This document shows positions 46,701 to 54,539 of a DNA stretch of 64,000 bases, in pieces. The DNA lies in NCBI GenBank assembly GCA_026936335.1, contig JAPMXV010000009.1, positions 248,001-312,000 on the forward strand, given 5' to 3'. The DNA is from Mantamonas sphyraenae. Lineage: Eukaryota > CRuMs > Mantamonadidae. Under the pieces are notes generated by a model. That model saw only the letters and a program-made list of their open reading frames with translations, searched no databases and was not told the DNA's origin. Every line of letters begins with the position of its first letter. Positions within the stretch are counted from its first letter, which is position 1. A program made the translations under genes and the position numbers.

Positions 46701-49700
46701 GGCAAGCACGTGCGCGTGTGGTGTTGGCGCGCTTTGTGTCCCGATGGCAGCACCGTTCGGTTGCGCACGCGTTCCAGCAGCTGCGGCAACATGTGGTGTG
46801 GTGGGCGCGTGTGTGCAACGAAGCCGAAGAGCTGTGGCAAGCAGCGCAGGTTCGCCGAAAGGGAGAGATTGTTGCGCGATGGCGCGAGCATGTGCGTGTG
46901 AATGGCATCGGGCGCGCGTGGATGGACTCGCGTGATCGAAGGCTGGTATCGCGTGTTCTGCGTTCATGGAGGCTTGCGTACGTGGCAGGACGGCGCGCGG
47001 ATGAGTGGCGAGTGTACATGACGCGTGTGAGGGCGTTGACAAAGTGGAGGCTTCACCTGCGACACCGGATGCAAATGCAGGAGGGAATGCGGCAGGTGCG
47101 ACAAGTGATTGCACGGAACTGGTGGGCTCGATGGCAGGGTGCTGTGGTGGGCCGGCGCCGAGAAAAGCGAGTGTTGGCGGATGCACTTGTGCATTGGGTC
47201 ATGCTGTACCGAAAGCGTGAAGAGCTGCACGGCCACTTTGACGCGCTGATTGCAGAGCATGAACTGCGCACGGTGGCCCGCTACATGCAGCGATGGTGGG
47301 TGCGTCAACAGATGCAGCGTCGCGTGAAGCGGAAAGAGGAGGAGGTGAAACGACAGGCGTACAGGCACTGGCAGGCGGCGTGGAGACTGCGCGTACTGCG
47401 CACGTCGCAGTTGCAACGTGTTCTGGAACAGCTGCAGGGCGTGCGACGGCGCCAGGTGTGGCAGAGGTGGACTGAAGCGTACGCGGAGAATCTGGAGCTA
47501 CGCACACGGTTCTACCTTTGCCGGTGGGCAAACGCGCTCGCGCGACGAGAAACGATACGGCGAGTCGTGTACGCTGTGCAGCATCTGTACGTGCGCCACA
47601 GCATGAACACATGGAAGGAGCGTACGGCCGGAGCGCGGCGGACGCGATATATCGTCAAGGTGCGTGTGATGCAGGTTTGGAAACGTGCGCATGTGCAGGG
47701 GAGACACGAGAAGTACCTGCTGAAGGAGTGGGAAACGAGGTGCAAGGGGGTTTTGTTTGCGCGTTGGATTGCACGTATGAGGCAGCACGTGCACAATCGC
47801 GTGCTTGGCATGCGCGTGGTGCATGCGATGACCAACCGCCGGCTGTTTTCGTCGTTTACGAGCTGGCGTGGGTGGGCTTCATACCAACGAAGCCTGGCAC
47901 GCCGGAAGAGCGAGGTGATGGAAGAAGAGCGGCGCATGCTTGCTGTGCGCGTGCTGGTGGGCTGGCAAACGGTGTTTGTCAACACGCGGCGTGCTGTGCA
48001 GCATCACGAAGCCCAAGTGCAAGCGGTGGTGATGAAAGAGTGGATGCAGGTGGTGGAGGAGTCGCAAGAGTACGTGAGGTTCCAGCGAGGCTGTGTGTTC
48101 AGGCGCTGGCAGCAGCGCATGAGCGCTCGGCAACGCATCCGCGGAGTCATTGCTGGAATGCGAAATGTGATTGTGCGCCGCGCGATGAACCGCTGGATCG
48201 AGTACACGCGTGTGGAAGGGATGGCAAGCCGTGTGGTGCAGCGACGTGCGCTGTTGCAGTGGTACCATGCGACACGCCATGAGATGGAGGAACGCTCGGC
48301 GATACACGGATTCCAGGTGCAGCAACTGCGCAAGTGGCTGCGGCTGTGGGTACATCAGCGCCGCTTGCGCGTGCGTGTGGTGTCGGCCATGACGAAGCGG
48401 CGTCTGTACGCAGCGTTCGGCACATGGAGGGCATGGGTTGCGTACGAACGGTGCTGCGGCGCACGGTTGCGTTCACACGCGTGGGGAACATGGCTGTTTG
48501 CGTTTGAGAGCGCAGTGGCATCACGTGAGCACTACGAACAGAGACTGCAGCGCAGTGTGGTTCGGGCGTGGATGGAATGGAGCGGCGAAGGGCGAAGCGC
48601 AAGAGTGTTTCAAGGACGGGTGTGGCTGCGGCGATGGATGAAGAGCGTGAACGTGCGCAGGCGAGTGCTGTCAGCGATTGCATCGATGCAAAACGTGCTG
48701 GCTAGGCGCTGTCTGAACGCGTGGACGTCCTACGTTCGCGTGTCCAGGTTCCGCTGGCAGCACTGCGCTGAGGCACACTTTCATGCGTGGCGTCGACATG
48801 TGGTGCGGCAGCGAGAGGTTCAAGAGGAGCTGCTACGTGCGCGGGAAGTGCAAACGTTGCTTGCATTGCATGAGCGACGTGGGGCACTGCGGCGTTTGGG
48901 CCGCGTGGTGGATGCGTGGCGGCTGTGGGTGACGCAGGTGCGGATGGATCGTGTGCGCAGCGAGGCGGTGATGTTGTCGAATGTGCTCCGTGCGTGGTAT
49001 ATGCTCGTGGTGTCGCACAAGCGGGTTCGTGGTTTGGAAGCACACATGCGTGTGCACACCCTACGGGAGGGCCTTGCCATGTGGCGTGCAGGGGTGCTTG
49101 GTCGACGAGCGCTGCGAAGGCGAACAGTGCGCGTGTGGCATGCACGGCTGATGTGGGTACGAGAGCTGGATACGATGGACACTGCGTTGCTGCTTCCGTG
49201 CAAAGCACGCGTGCTACGCCACTGGTGGCACGCGAGTGTGCACCATCGCCACTTGCGCATGATGGAGGAGGAGCTGGGGGATCGGGAACGGACACAATCG
49301 CTGCGGCGGGTGCTGGACACGTGGCGCGTGCAATGGTTGCGCGTGCGCACGGTGCGCAGGCGAGCATGGAAGACTTGGCGTCGACTGAGTGTACTGTGCC
49401 GAGGTATGCGCATTTGGAAGCAGGGCGTCGAGAAACGTGCGACGTCTGAACTTTTGCACACGAGCTTGGCACGATGGCACGGTGTGGCGCGGCTGTGGCG
49501 AATGCAACGACGTCGTGTACAACGTGAAGGTTTGCTGGAATGGCGCGCGGCAAGCGTGTGGAGCAGACAACGAAAGAGGACGTTGCTGGCAAGATGGGTG
49601 CGATTGTGGAGGGAGGTCGCGCGGGTGAAGGAGATTGGAGAGGCAATGGTGCGAAAGAACGATCAGCAGCGTGTGCGCCACGCACTCGAGCGATGGAAAA

Positions 49701-50269
49701 CAGTCATGGAAGAGCACAGGATGCTGGAAGAGCGATTTGTTGTTCTGAAGAAGCAGCGTGGCAGCAGACTGGTGCGCCAAAGCTTGCTGGAATGGCGAGC
49801 ATGTGTGTGGCAGCGGCGCGTGCAGAAAGAGACGTACTGGGCCAAGTGGAAGGGGCGGTGGGAGCAGGTGAACAGCCTGAAGGCGCAGGCAGAACGGGCA
49901 TCGCGAGAACGTGAGACGCGAATGCTGCAGCATGCAATGGCAAACTGGTGGCAGCGACTGGCGTTGATGCGTGCAGTGGGAGAGTTTAGCCTGGAGCGGC
50001 AGTCTGGGTGGCTGCGGGGCATCTTTGTGGCGTGGCTGCGATTGTCGTTGGAGGCAGAAGGAAGGCGGCAACGCGAAGTGTACGCAGCTTCGTGGTATGC
50101 AAAGCGCCTGATGAGTGATGCGTTCTTCCGCTGGCGCATCGGATCGAATGTGGGCGGAGAAGCTCACGTGGAGCAGCTCTTCGGAGTGCCGTCGATGCCG
50201 GTGGGCGTGACGCTGCTGCGAGACTCAATCGCTTTGGGTCTTGTCAGTCGATCGGCTCGAGAGCTGTGA
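40778..50269 (+). CDS. SFI1: Giant SFI1-like centrin-binding repeat protein
   Basis: One uninterrupted exon. From the first in-frame ATG (METISSGDLSVIQ) the protein has 3163 aa; upstream the frame is open to a stop near 40670 without another ATG. Almost all of it is helical repeat rich in Trp, Arg, Leu, Ala and Phe, with cores such as ARAFSTWRANV, LSKAFYTWQSA and LVRTFERWIEF. This is the AxxxLxxxFxxW style of Sfi1 repeats, which each bind a centrin to form filaments in centrosomes and basal bodies. Yeast and human Sfi1 are about 950-1250 aa, so this is roughly three times longer. Four units near 44.3-46.1 kb form a 146-codon super-repeat. Codons are strongly biased to G. The 3' end overlaps the next gene on the other strand. 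Confidence 0.82.
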   Translation: METISSGDLSVIQTIIARAAEMHPHTSPLTLSQVLDAYGEVVREPEAHLYEVLLQMSMLPYRDWWSKLEHVHPTTHLLLSETLHRWRRFATERAANRMQAINNWGAAISLWELHALRRSFGRWQEMVGRRRRMQVSLKVVRPLTQLSVCFDALRAHALKHRRQRIHLFQAVSHWAAQHARKHLRAWRWTAVPLAAVRRNKLLERTFTRWHRYSQLVRAQVALVTRQHTRVARQAVETWTRARKFRALTRRVRVGVARTCVRHWMAHAIVQRSKTSERVLVVYFWKWRKRAGQASAQRQKDKAADALWTAQLKRRVLSSWHRCVQLEAIWMQCSRRSNTRRVQTCLRHWWTSARARRIARRAVGHFRNLALSSCWTQWTQHVQQQRETKERVRQLLVRMQNQSVVRAFNTWRQYVRMQAQLRKGRKQVEVYHKVRVLREWHYRMRARRLVRSVVLRLQAALLARSFSTWYAHASVYRQTRRQSDRVIAFWSNRLQARAFSTWRANVKGQHSLRRNSQRALGHLANRQLSKAFYTWQSATAYLRRVNECATAVAAIQRHNTVERHLEVWFHALQVRAAATLVQRMNRARTLHRYFMHWGERLRHRERLMQLLFRMQHHALARAFATWRATVAYMGDVNMRAQRARLVHDYFLLRRSLQSWLFSLRVRLSMRTALASWAHRLAAAAMGSWRAYVIQRHIKMALYAKADKVRQRALLLRWRRRAGVHHRVKSALAAWAHISTHRAWTTLRAYVEHRQRKERLREAAYIFARTSSIHHAYVVWLRAMAQCQEQRRNADRMTAQRQRRTVASMLAHWLDLAQRAQRGRYVVLRWEHHVVLRAWQTWARYHAHRQAKREIGDMARLFERRVAVRTALQQWTMLWIGVRMLEHRVEDALVSREWTRLRTSWDLWKRRMDLRRRGRVLAVRWTRMTTLRAYRSWTAYVEHRREKQAMAWEANAFAQRTMTWRAHKHWKHATAHVRQTLLEHAFNSWLFVHQQERYEAQAQQVVNRRRQEALARSMMTRWRQRLGQMRMGRRVVLRVQRQLVASAFESWLFFARMEMHLRGAEQLVQYRQNVTRARRVLEHWMHQWNGLASSRVLFARLQQRDLMRAWNRWMEYTQQMASVRAIGQRMQHSLLAMAWRSWVAMVSGVRQERRSLTAFAEFHERVVMHRYVQVWHTTLMMRRAIANWRVGRCWRSWLDFHAYAQRERRADEYVGGVQRYNILSEYLGMWYTQWELHRKMRRVVQTMQSRALVRTFERWIEFTEQMRSMRRMLRRMQHGLMAQAMAAWHVVVDGRQQERARMAEFTRHQQIQSLQRCLKQWRAVMVMRRVLANWRLGRCWRSWMEFHAFARRERRMDTYVGQAQRMHVLERYMDVWWTQYEVHRRMRGVVAAMQQRHMRFAFNRWMEYARQLASLGRMVRRMRRMQLVQAFNSWQIVVEGSKADKARIAEFHAHRSVQVVLRCLKQWRAVLLMRRVVSQWRLGRCWRSWKAFHRESSHERRVEAHVHSTRRNNILWWALGTWWERLEIHRRGRTVLARMQHRQVAGSFRRWEEFVYQMRSLRRMMGRMQNATIHQAFASWRGVVEGRKREEALVSHFRQANMQLAAQRLLVHWHACLRVRRTLLMWRLGRCWHSWQAYVGAARAERGRMAVVERRHERIRVVQCLRVWWAELQRRKRMRTIVHSMKHQQCRWAFNRWMEYMEQVERLRQLGRRVVHMSCGRAFTTWRAVVTARKDEHARLVRFVADCETQVSYRALIHWVDALNGRRMKRARLLRVWHGYLVKLRHAEARVRLQHERLRAFDTLERWSRAYEANVAWIEHLVHLAFHRWHRVAVLHVAEREAVDLWEFRTQANAFRRWLLVVRLEHTFAVVHTTYKLKLVTKALNQWIRDFNGLRQTRVRRRMRLAHKHLLMWVRHFDLHQRLCLADTRRYLAVMGTCFGGWRTEARHLRNKRIALQYRAFSLCSRVMQAWHVHSAWQARARVVLARFVSRWQHRSVAHAFQQLRQHVVWWARVCNEAEELWQAAQVRRKGEIVARWREHVRVNGIGRAWMDSRDRRLVSRVLRSWRLAYVAGRRADEWRVYMTRVRALTKWRLHLRHRMQMQEGMRQVRQVIARNWWARWQGAVVGRRREKRVLADALVHWVMLYRKREELHGHFDALIAEHELRTVARYMQRWWVRQQMQRRVKRKEEEVKRQAYRHWQAAWRLRVLRTSQLQRVLEQLQGVRRRQVWQRWTEAYAENLELRTRFYLCRWANALARRETIRRVVYAVQHLYVRHSMNTWKERTAGARRTRYIVKVRVMQVWKRAHVQGRHEKYLLKEWETRCKGVLFARWIARMRQHVHNRVLGMRVVHAMTNRRLFSSFTSWRGWASYQRSLARRKSEVMEEERRMLAVRVLVGWQTVFVNTRRAVQHHEAQVQAVVMKEWMQVVEESQEYVRFQRGCVFRRWQQRMSARQRIRGVIAGMRNVIVRRAMNRWIEYTRVEGMASRVVQRRALLQWYHATRHEMEERSAIHGFQVQQLRKWLRLWVHQRRLRVRVVSAMTKRRLYAAFGTWRAWVAYERCCGARLRSHAWGTWLFAFESAVASREHYEQRLQRSVVRAWMEWSGEGRSARVFQGRVWLRRWMKSVNVRRRVLSAIASMQNVLARRCLNAWTSYVRVSRFRWQHCAEAHFHAWRRHVVRQREVQEELLRAREVQTLLALHERRGALRRLGRVVDAWRLWVTQVRMDRVRSEAVMLSNVLRAWYMLVVSHKRVRGLEAHMRVHTLREGLAMWRAGVLGRRALRRRTVRVWHARLMWVRELDTMDTALLLPCKARVLRHWWHASVHHRHLRMMEEELGDRERTQSLRRVLDTWRVQWLRVRTVRRRAWKTWRRLSVLCRGMRIWKQGVEKRATSELLHTSLARWHGVARLWRMQRRRVQREGLLEWRAASVWSRQRKRTLLARWVRLWREVARVKEIGEAMVRKNDQQRVRHALERWKTVMEEHRMLEERFVVLKKQRGSRLVRQSLLEWRACVWQRRVQKETYWAKWKGRWEQVNSLKAQAERASRERETRMLQHAMANWWQRLALMRAVGEFSLERQSGWLRGIFVAWLRLSLEAEGRRQREVYAASWYAKRLMSDAFFRWRIGSNVGGEAHVEQLFGVPSMPVGVTLLRDSIALGLVSRSAREL
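44333..46084 (+). repeat. 438-nt (146-codon) tandem super-repeat within SFI1-like gene
   Basis: The block W-R-L/V-G-R-C-W-R/H-S-W recurs with its first Trp codon at 44333, 44771, 45209 and 45647, exactly 438 nt apart. Flanking blocks recur too (LKQWRAV, AFNRWMEY, QLASLGRM or equivalents). Units have diverged at the DNA level, so the duplication is not very recent. Confidence 0.85.
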
Positions 50270-52463
50270 GGCGCGTGTGTGCCATCATAAAGAAGCGTTG
50301 GACATCCCACAGGAGCACATGACCATCTTGAAAGGCGTCGTGCTGAAGGAGAGAGGTCGGAGCACGAAAGTAGACGCGACCATGGAAGAACCAGACGTCG
50401 TCGATGCGCTGGGCGTCGGTGGACTCGAAGCACTCGAGCATGATCCAGAGAGGATCGCCCCAATTGTCGCGAAACTCCTCGAGGATTTCGTCCTCGTTGC
50501 GGACGATAAAGAGAGCGAGCTTGGGCTCGCCAATGCCGCCGTCGTACTCGAGGAGTTGGGAATCGCCCTGGAGGTCCATTGGAGCAGAGTAGAGGTGGAT
50601 ATCAAGCGATGAGGGCTCCAAGGCTGCGTGGAGGGCGTACTGGAGGAGGCGCACAAACGGCAGCTGCATGACAGCGCTGTCGTTGTCAAGGAACGACGAG
50701 CGGATGTCACCGAGCCATTCCGGGAGCACAAAGACACTTCCAAAGGACTCGATGTGGTTCAGCAAGGCAACAAAGGTGTGCACGGTGTTGAGGGGAAGCA
50801 CGCGACCTTCCAAGATGGGTGTGATTCGGTTTGCACGTTCTGGAAAGGGTTTCTCGTCGGCGATGTGTTTGAGGACACGCACAAGGGTTTTGCGTGTGGT
50901 CTGTCCGTCGAGGAGCTGGGTGGAGGAGGAAGAAGAGGAGGAGGATGTGGTGGTTGTCCACAGGAGTGCGAGTGGGTGAAGATCGAGGTGGGTGCTGGTG
51001 GAGGGCTGATGGTCGTGATCACCGTCTTTGATGGTGGTGGTGTCTTTGGATGAGCTCTGAGCTGTGCATGAGAGACCCAGCAGCTGCTGGAGCTTCCAAG
51101 CGTGCTTGGGTGCACCAAAGCCGAGTTTGGTAAAGACGTGGTCAGCCTCGTGGAGGTGACGCGGATGGACGGTGCGCACGAGGGCGTTTGGTTGGCAAAG
51201 GGGCCAGACGTTGAGAAGGATGTTCCAGATGCCATTGTCGCTGACAACATGGTCCATACAGTCAATGATGTGAAAGGAAGCGTCTTGGCGAGCGAGATCG
51301 GTGAGCACCTGGACGGGACGGCCGATGTGCCATTCGAGGGTGATGTCCAACTGCTCGGTGGCGTCTTTGGCGGCAGTGAGGATGTCTTGGAGGGTCTGGA
51401 GAGCGTCAGAGTCTTGTTCGTGCCAGAGGAGAGGGTGGAAGTGGATGGGATGCCAGGCAAGCGGATTGGGCAGCTGGTTGGTGTCGGGGACGGTTGTTGA
51501 GTCGTCGAGAGACTCGTGGAGGCGGCGGACACGTGCCAGGCAGGATGCTTCGGGCATGTGGAGCCACTGTCGCAGCATGATGCGCTGCTCCCAGGGAAGA
51601 GAGTCGTCTTTGGCAAGTGTGGTGAGGACGGGCTCGAGGAAGTCGTGGAGGAGATCTGCGTCGATCCATTCGGCGCGTGCGATTGTCGCAATGTCACAGG
51701 GGGGTGTGGGGGTGTGCAGAAGGGCGTAGAGAGCCCGCATGCGCGCAGCAGCCCATGGATGGCGTGTGGTGAGGTCAAGGCGTACGCTGGAGAGTGTGTC
51801 GTGCTGACTGGTCCAGGAAGAGAGGTGGGCTGCGGCGGCAAACACAGCGTGGTCAGAGCCAGCTGCATCGATGAGGAGGCAGCGCAGTTGTGGGTCATGC
51901 GAGTCGAGTGAGTCAACAAGGGCGTCGGGAAGAGAGGAAAACGATGTGAGCGGAGCGCCGGTGGCCGTGGAGACGAGGCGCTGGCTGTGGTGGTGATCAA
52001 GAGATACGCGGACACTCTGCGTGCGGGTTTCGTGTTGAAGATGGGGTGCCAAGGAGGCAGCGTGGCGGGAAAGGAGGTCGTACGGCTCGGAGAGAGAGGG
52101 GTCGCAAGCGAGGGCGAATTGGAGAGCGTGGAAGGCACAGTGGGTGTCATTGAGCTGCAGATAGGCCTTGGCCATGCGGGACCAGGTCTTGGCACGATGA
52201 AGCCAGGGTCGTTTGCGGTCGAGGCTTGCGTCGGAGAAGCGGCAGGTGATCAAGGCGTGGTGGCATACGTCGATGCAGGCGTTTGGATCGCCTGCTTGGA
52301 GGTGGACGGCAGCCATGTTGTTGAAGAGTAGAATGGGCAGGTCGAGCTGGTTGTCACAGGCGTCGAGGGCATCCTGGTAGAGTTTGAGGGCGAGATCAAA
52401 GTCCTTTTGGGCGTAGGCAGCGTTGCCGTCTTCTTTGAGGCGGCGTGCTTGGACAGAGAGCAT
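50244..52463 (-). CDS. TPR protein with a C-terminal domain resembling DUF4470
   Basis: Single exon, 739 aa, start MLSVQARRLKEDGNAAY. Residues 5-130 form three TPR units (KEDGNAAYAQKDFDLALKLY; LPILLFNNMAAVHLQAGD; KTWSRMAKAYLQLNDTHCAF). The rest is one large globular region. SFHIIDCMDHVVSDNGIWNI resembles the stretch in DUF4470/MYND-type proteins where a conserved Asp-His pair occurs (DxSNLxDHVGLLN); this relation is weak. A Ser/Thr run lies near residues 500-515. TPRs usually bind partner proteins or Hsp90. The last 26 nt overlap the SFI1-like coding end on the other strand. Confidence 0.65.
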   Translation of the reverse strand: MLSVQARRLKEDGNAAYAQKDFDLALKLYQDALDACDNQLDLPILLFNNMAAVHLQAGDPNACIDVCHHALITCRFSDASLDRKRPWLHRAKTWSRMAKAYLQLNDTHCAFHALQFALACDPSLSEPYDLLSRHAASLAPHLQHETRTQSVRVSLDHHHSQRLVSTATGAPLTSFSSLPDALVDSLDSHDPQLRCLLIDAAGSDHAVFAAAAHLSSWTSQHDTLSSVRLDLTTRHPWAAARMRALYALLHTPTPPCDIATIARAEWIDADLLHDFLEPVLTTLAKDDSLPWEQRIMLRQWLHMPEASCLARVRRLHESLDDSTTVPDTNQLPNPLAWHPIHFHPLLWHEQDSDALQTLQDILTAAKDATEQLDITLEWHIGRPVQVLTDLARQDASFHIIDCMDHVVSDNGIWNILLNVWPLCQPNALVRTVHPRHLHEADHVFTKLGFGAPKHAWKLQQLLGLSCTAQSSSKDTTTIKDGDHDHQPSTSTHLDLHPLALLWTTTTSSSSSSSSTQLLDGQTTRKTLVRVLKHIADEKPFPERANRITPILEGRVLPLNTVHTFVALLNHIESFGSVFVLPEWLGDIRSSFLDNDSAVMQLPFVRLLQYALHAALEPSSLDIHLYSAPMDLQGDSQLLEYDGGIGEPKLALFIVRNEDEILEEFRDNWGDPLWIMLECFESTDAQRIDDVWFFHGRVYFRAPTSLLQHDAFQDGHVLLWDVQRFFMMAHTRLTALEPID

Positions 52464-52571
52464 GGTAGGAGGGTTGTGTGGGGAAAGGGTGGGAGGGAGG
52501 GAGGTTGAAGAAGGGAGGGTCAGAGGGGAAGATCGTGTGTGCGTTGGGGCAGGCAGAGGTTTGGCCAGCAC
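52464..52571. promoter_or_regulatory. Shared divergent upstream region, TPR gene / PH-PAK kinase
   Basis: 108 bp, almost purely G, A and T on the plus strand with several GGGAGGG blocks, which could form G-quadruplexes. No TATA box seen. Confidence 0.35.
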
Positions 52572-54440
52572 ATGTCGTCCACAAGCTCGGCAGCGCCTGT
52601 GCTGAACATGGAGGCCCCGAGCTACTGTGGGTGGCTGACGAAGAAGGGGTCGACGTGGGGCACATGGAAGCGCAGGTGGTTCTGCCTGGTGGGGGTGGAG
52701 CTGTTTTACTACGAAAGCCAGAATGCGTCGCATCCGCGAGGCGTGGTGTGCCTGTCGCAGGACAGCAAGGTGGACGTGCTGCAGCCAACAAGCAAGTCCC
52801 CGTTCCTGTTCCAGCTGACGTGCAGCGAGCGGACGTTGCAGGCGAATGCGCCGTCGAAAGAGGCTCTGGAAGGGTGGATATCGGCGTTGTCTGAAGCGAC
52901 ACGCAGTACGGGGGGGGAGTTGGTGAGCATGACGGTGTGGGCGGAGGAGTACATACGGAGAACACGGATGTCGTTCATCACGCAGTCTGGGTTTGACAAG
53001 CCGCAAACAATGGTGGTGTACAAGCCGCTTTTCCTGGTGGAGATCGACGAGGAGGGCAGGCTTACGAACATCCCAGACGCGTGGGAGGCGGCTATCAAGC
53101 GAAGCGGGTTGGACGAGGAAGTGATGCTTGCGAACCCGTACAAGCTGTACAACTGTCTTTTGTTCAGCCAGAGGGGCATTCGGACAAAACTGGTACGGCC
53201 AAAGAGCGCCGAGCTGGAGGCGGTGGAGCTGGTCGGGGACGAAGTGAGCGTGGACGTGAGCGAGGACGCGGGATGTGACAAGGACGAGGTGTCGGACGAG
53301 GTAGGTGTGTGTGCGTGTGCGTGTGTGAAGAGAGATAGAGGCGTGTGAGGGGGGGAGGGGGAGGGGTGAGGGGGAGCGGGCGTGGGTGGCGAGGAGAGGA
53401 AAGGCGGTGAAGAGGGCCCGAGTTTGGTGGGGCGTTTTGCGGCGAAAACGGTGCGGTGTGTGGGCGTGCTGACAGTGTGTGTCTCACAGGCTATGATGGA
53501 TGCAAAACGATCACGAGCAAAGAGTGTGGCAAATGCGTTCAGCGGGACGGACGCGTACGAAGAAGGAGACCCGCGAAAGCACTTTGGGAATCTTGTGATT
53601 GTAGGGGAAGGCGGGTTTGGAGAGGTGTTTGTGGCGACGCCGAAGGACAGCGAAGCGTACGGAGGGAAGAGCCAGGTGGCGATCAAGAAGATGTTGCACA
53701 AGTCGGAGAAGGACATCAAGAACGTGCTGAACGAAATCGAGTGCTTGTCAAAGTGCCGCGAGTCGGACAACGTGGTGTACTACCACACGTCGTTCCTGGA
53801 CAACAAATCGAACATCTGGCTGGTGATGGAGTACATGGACGGCGGGACGCTGTACGACCTGTCGCGCATGGTGAACATGACGGAAGACATTATTGTGATT
53901 GTGCTGAAGGAGGTGCTGCTTGCGCTGCGGTTCATGCACGAACAGGGAATGATCCACAGGGACATCAAGTCTGCAAATGTGCTGCTGGACGCAAGCGGCG
54001 GGGTCAAGCTGTGTGACTTTGGACTGTGCACGACGGTGGAAGCGGCGGAAGCCGGGAAGATGGTGGGGAGTGCGTACTGGATGTCGCCCGAGGTGGTGAA
54101 CAGGGCACCGTACGACACTGCGGTGGACGTATGGGCGGTTGGAATTCTGGCGATTGAGATGGCGGAGCACGTGCCGCCGTACTATCAGTACAGCTCGTTG
54201 AAGGCGCTGTTTCTGATTGCGACACAGGGGATACAGGATCACCCAAAGGATCGAGAGTCACTGAGCGAGGAGTACCTGGACTTTTTGTCACATTGCCTGG
54301 AACCGGACCCGAAAGAGCGGTGGACGTGCGAGCAGCTGTTGGGGCACCCGCTGATGGAAAAGACGACGAGCAAGGACCGGTTGGTGGATGCGCTTCGGGA
54401 GACGATGATGCAAAAGAGTCTGGAAATGAACACGTTGTGA
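52572..54440 (+). CDS. PH-domain PAK/STE20-family protein kinase
   Basis: Exons 52572-53300 and 53490-54440 give 559 aa. Residues 14-110 are a PH domain (CGWLTKKGSTWGTWKRRWFCL, then FYYES and the closing Trp in LEGWISAL). Residues ~150-190 look like the C-terminal half of a PAK p21-binding domain (GRLTNIPDAWEAAIKRSGL), but the CRIB core with its His pair is not evident. The kinase has VGEGGFGEVFV, VAIKKM, HRDIKSANVLL, DFGLC, VGSAYWMSPEVV and DVWAVGILAIEM. This resembles fungal and amoebal PH-PAKs (Cla4 type), which act below Rho/Cdc42 GTPases at the plasma membrane. The 189-nt intron has GTGCTGACAGTG about 20 nt before the acceptor. Confidence 0.87.
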
Positions 54441-54539
54441 TGGCGGGTTGGTGTGTGGGGATGGGTGGGGAGGGATGGGGTGGGATGGGGTGGGATGGGG
54501 AGGAAAACGGAGGACGACGACGTGGCAAAGGAAACCCAC

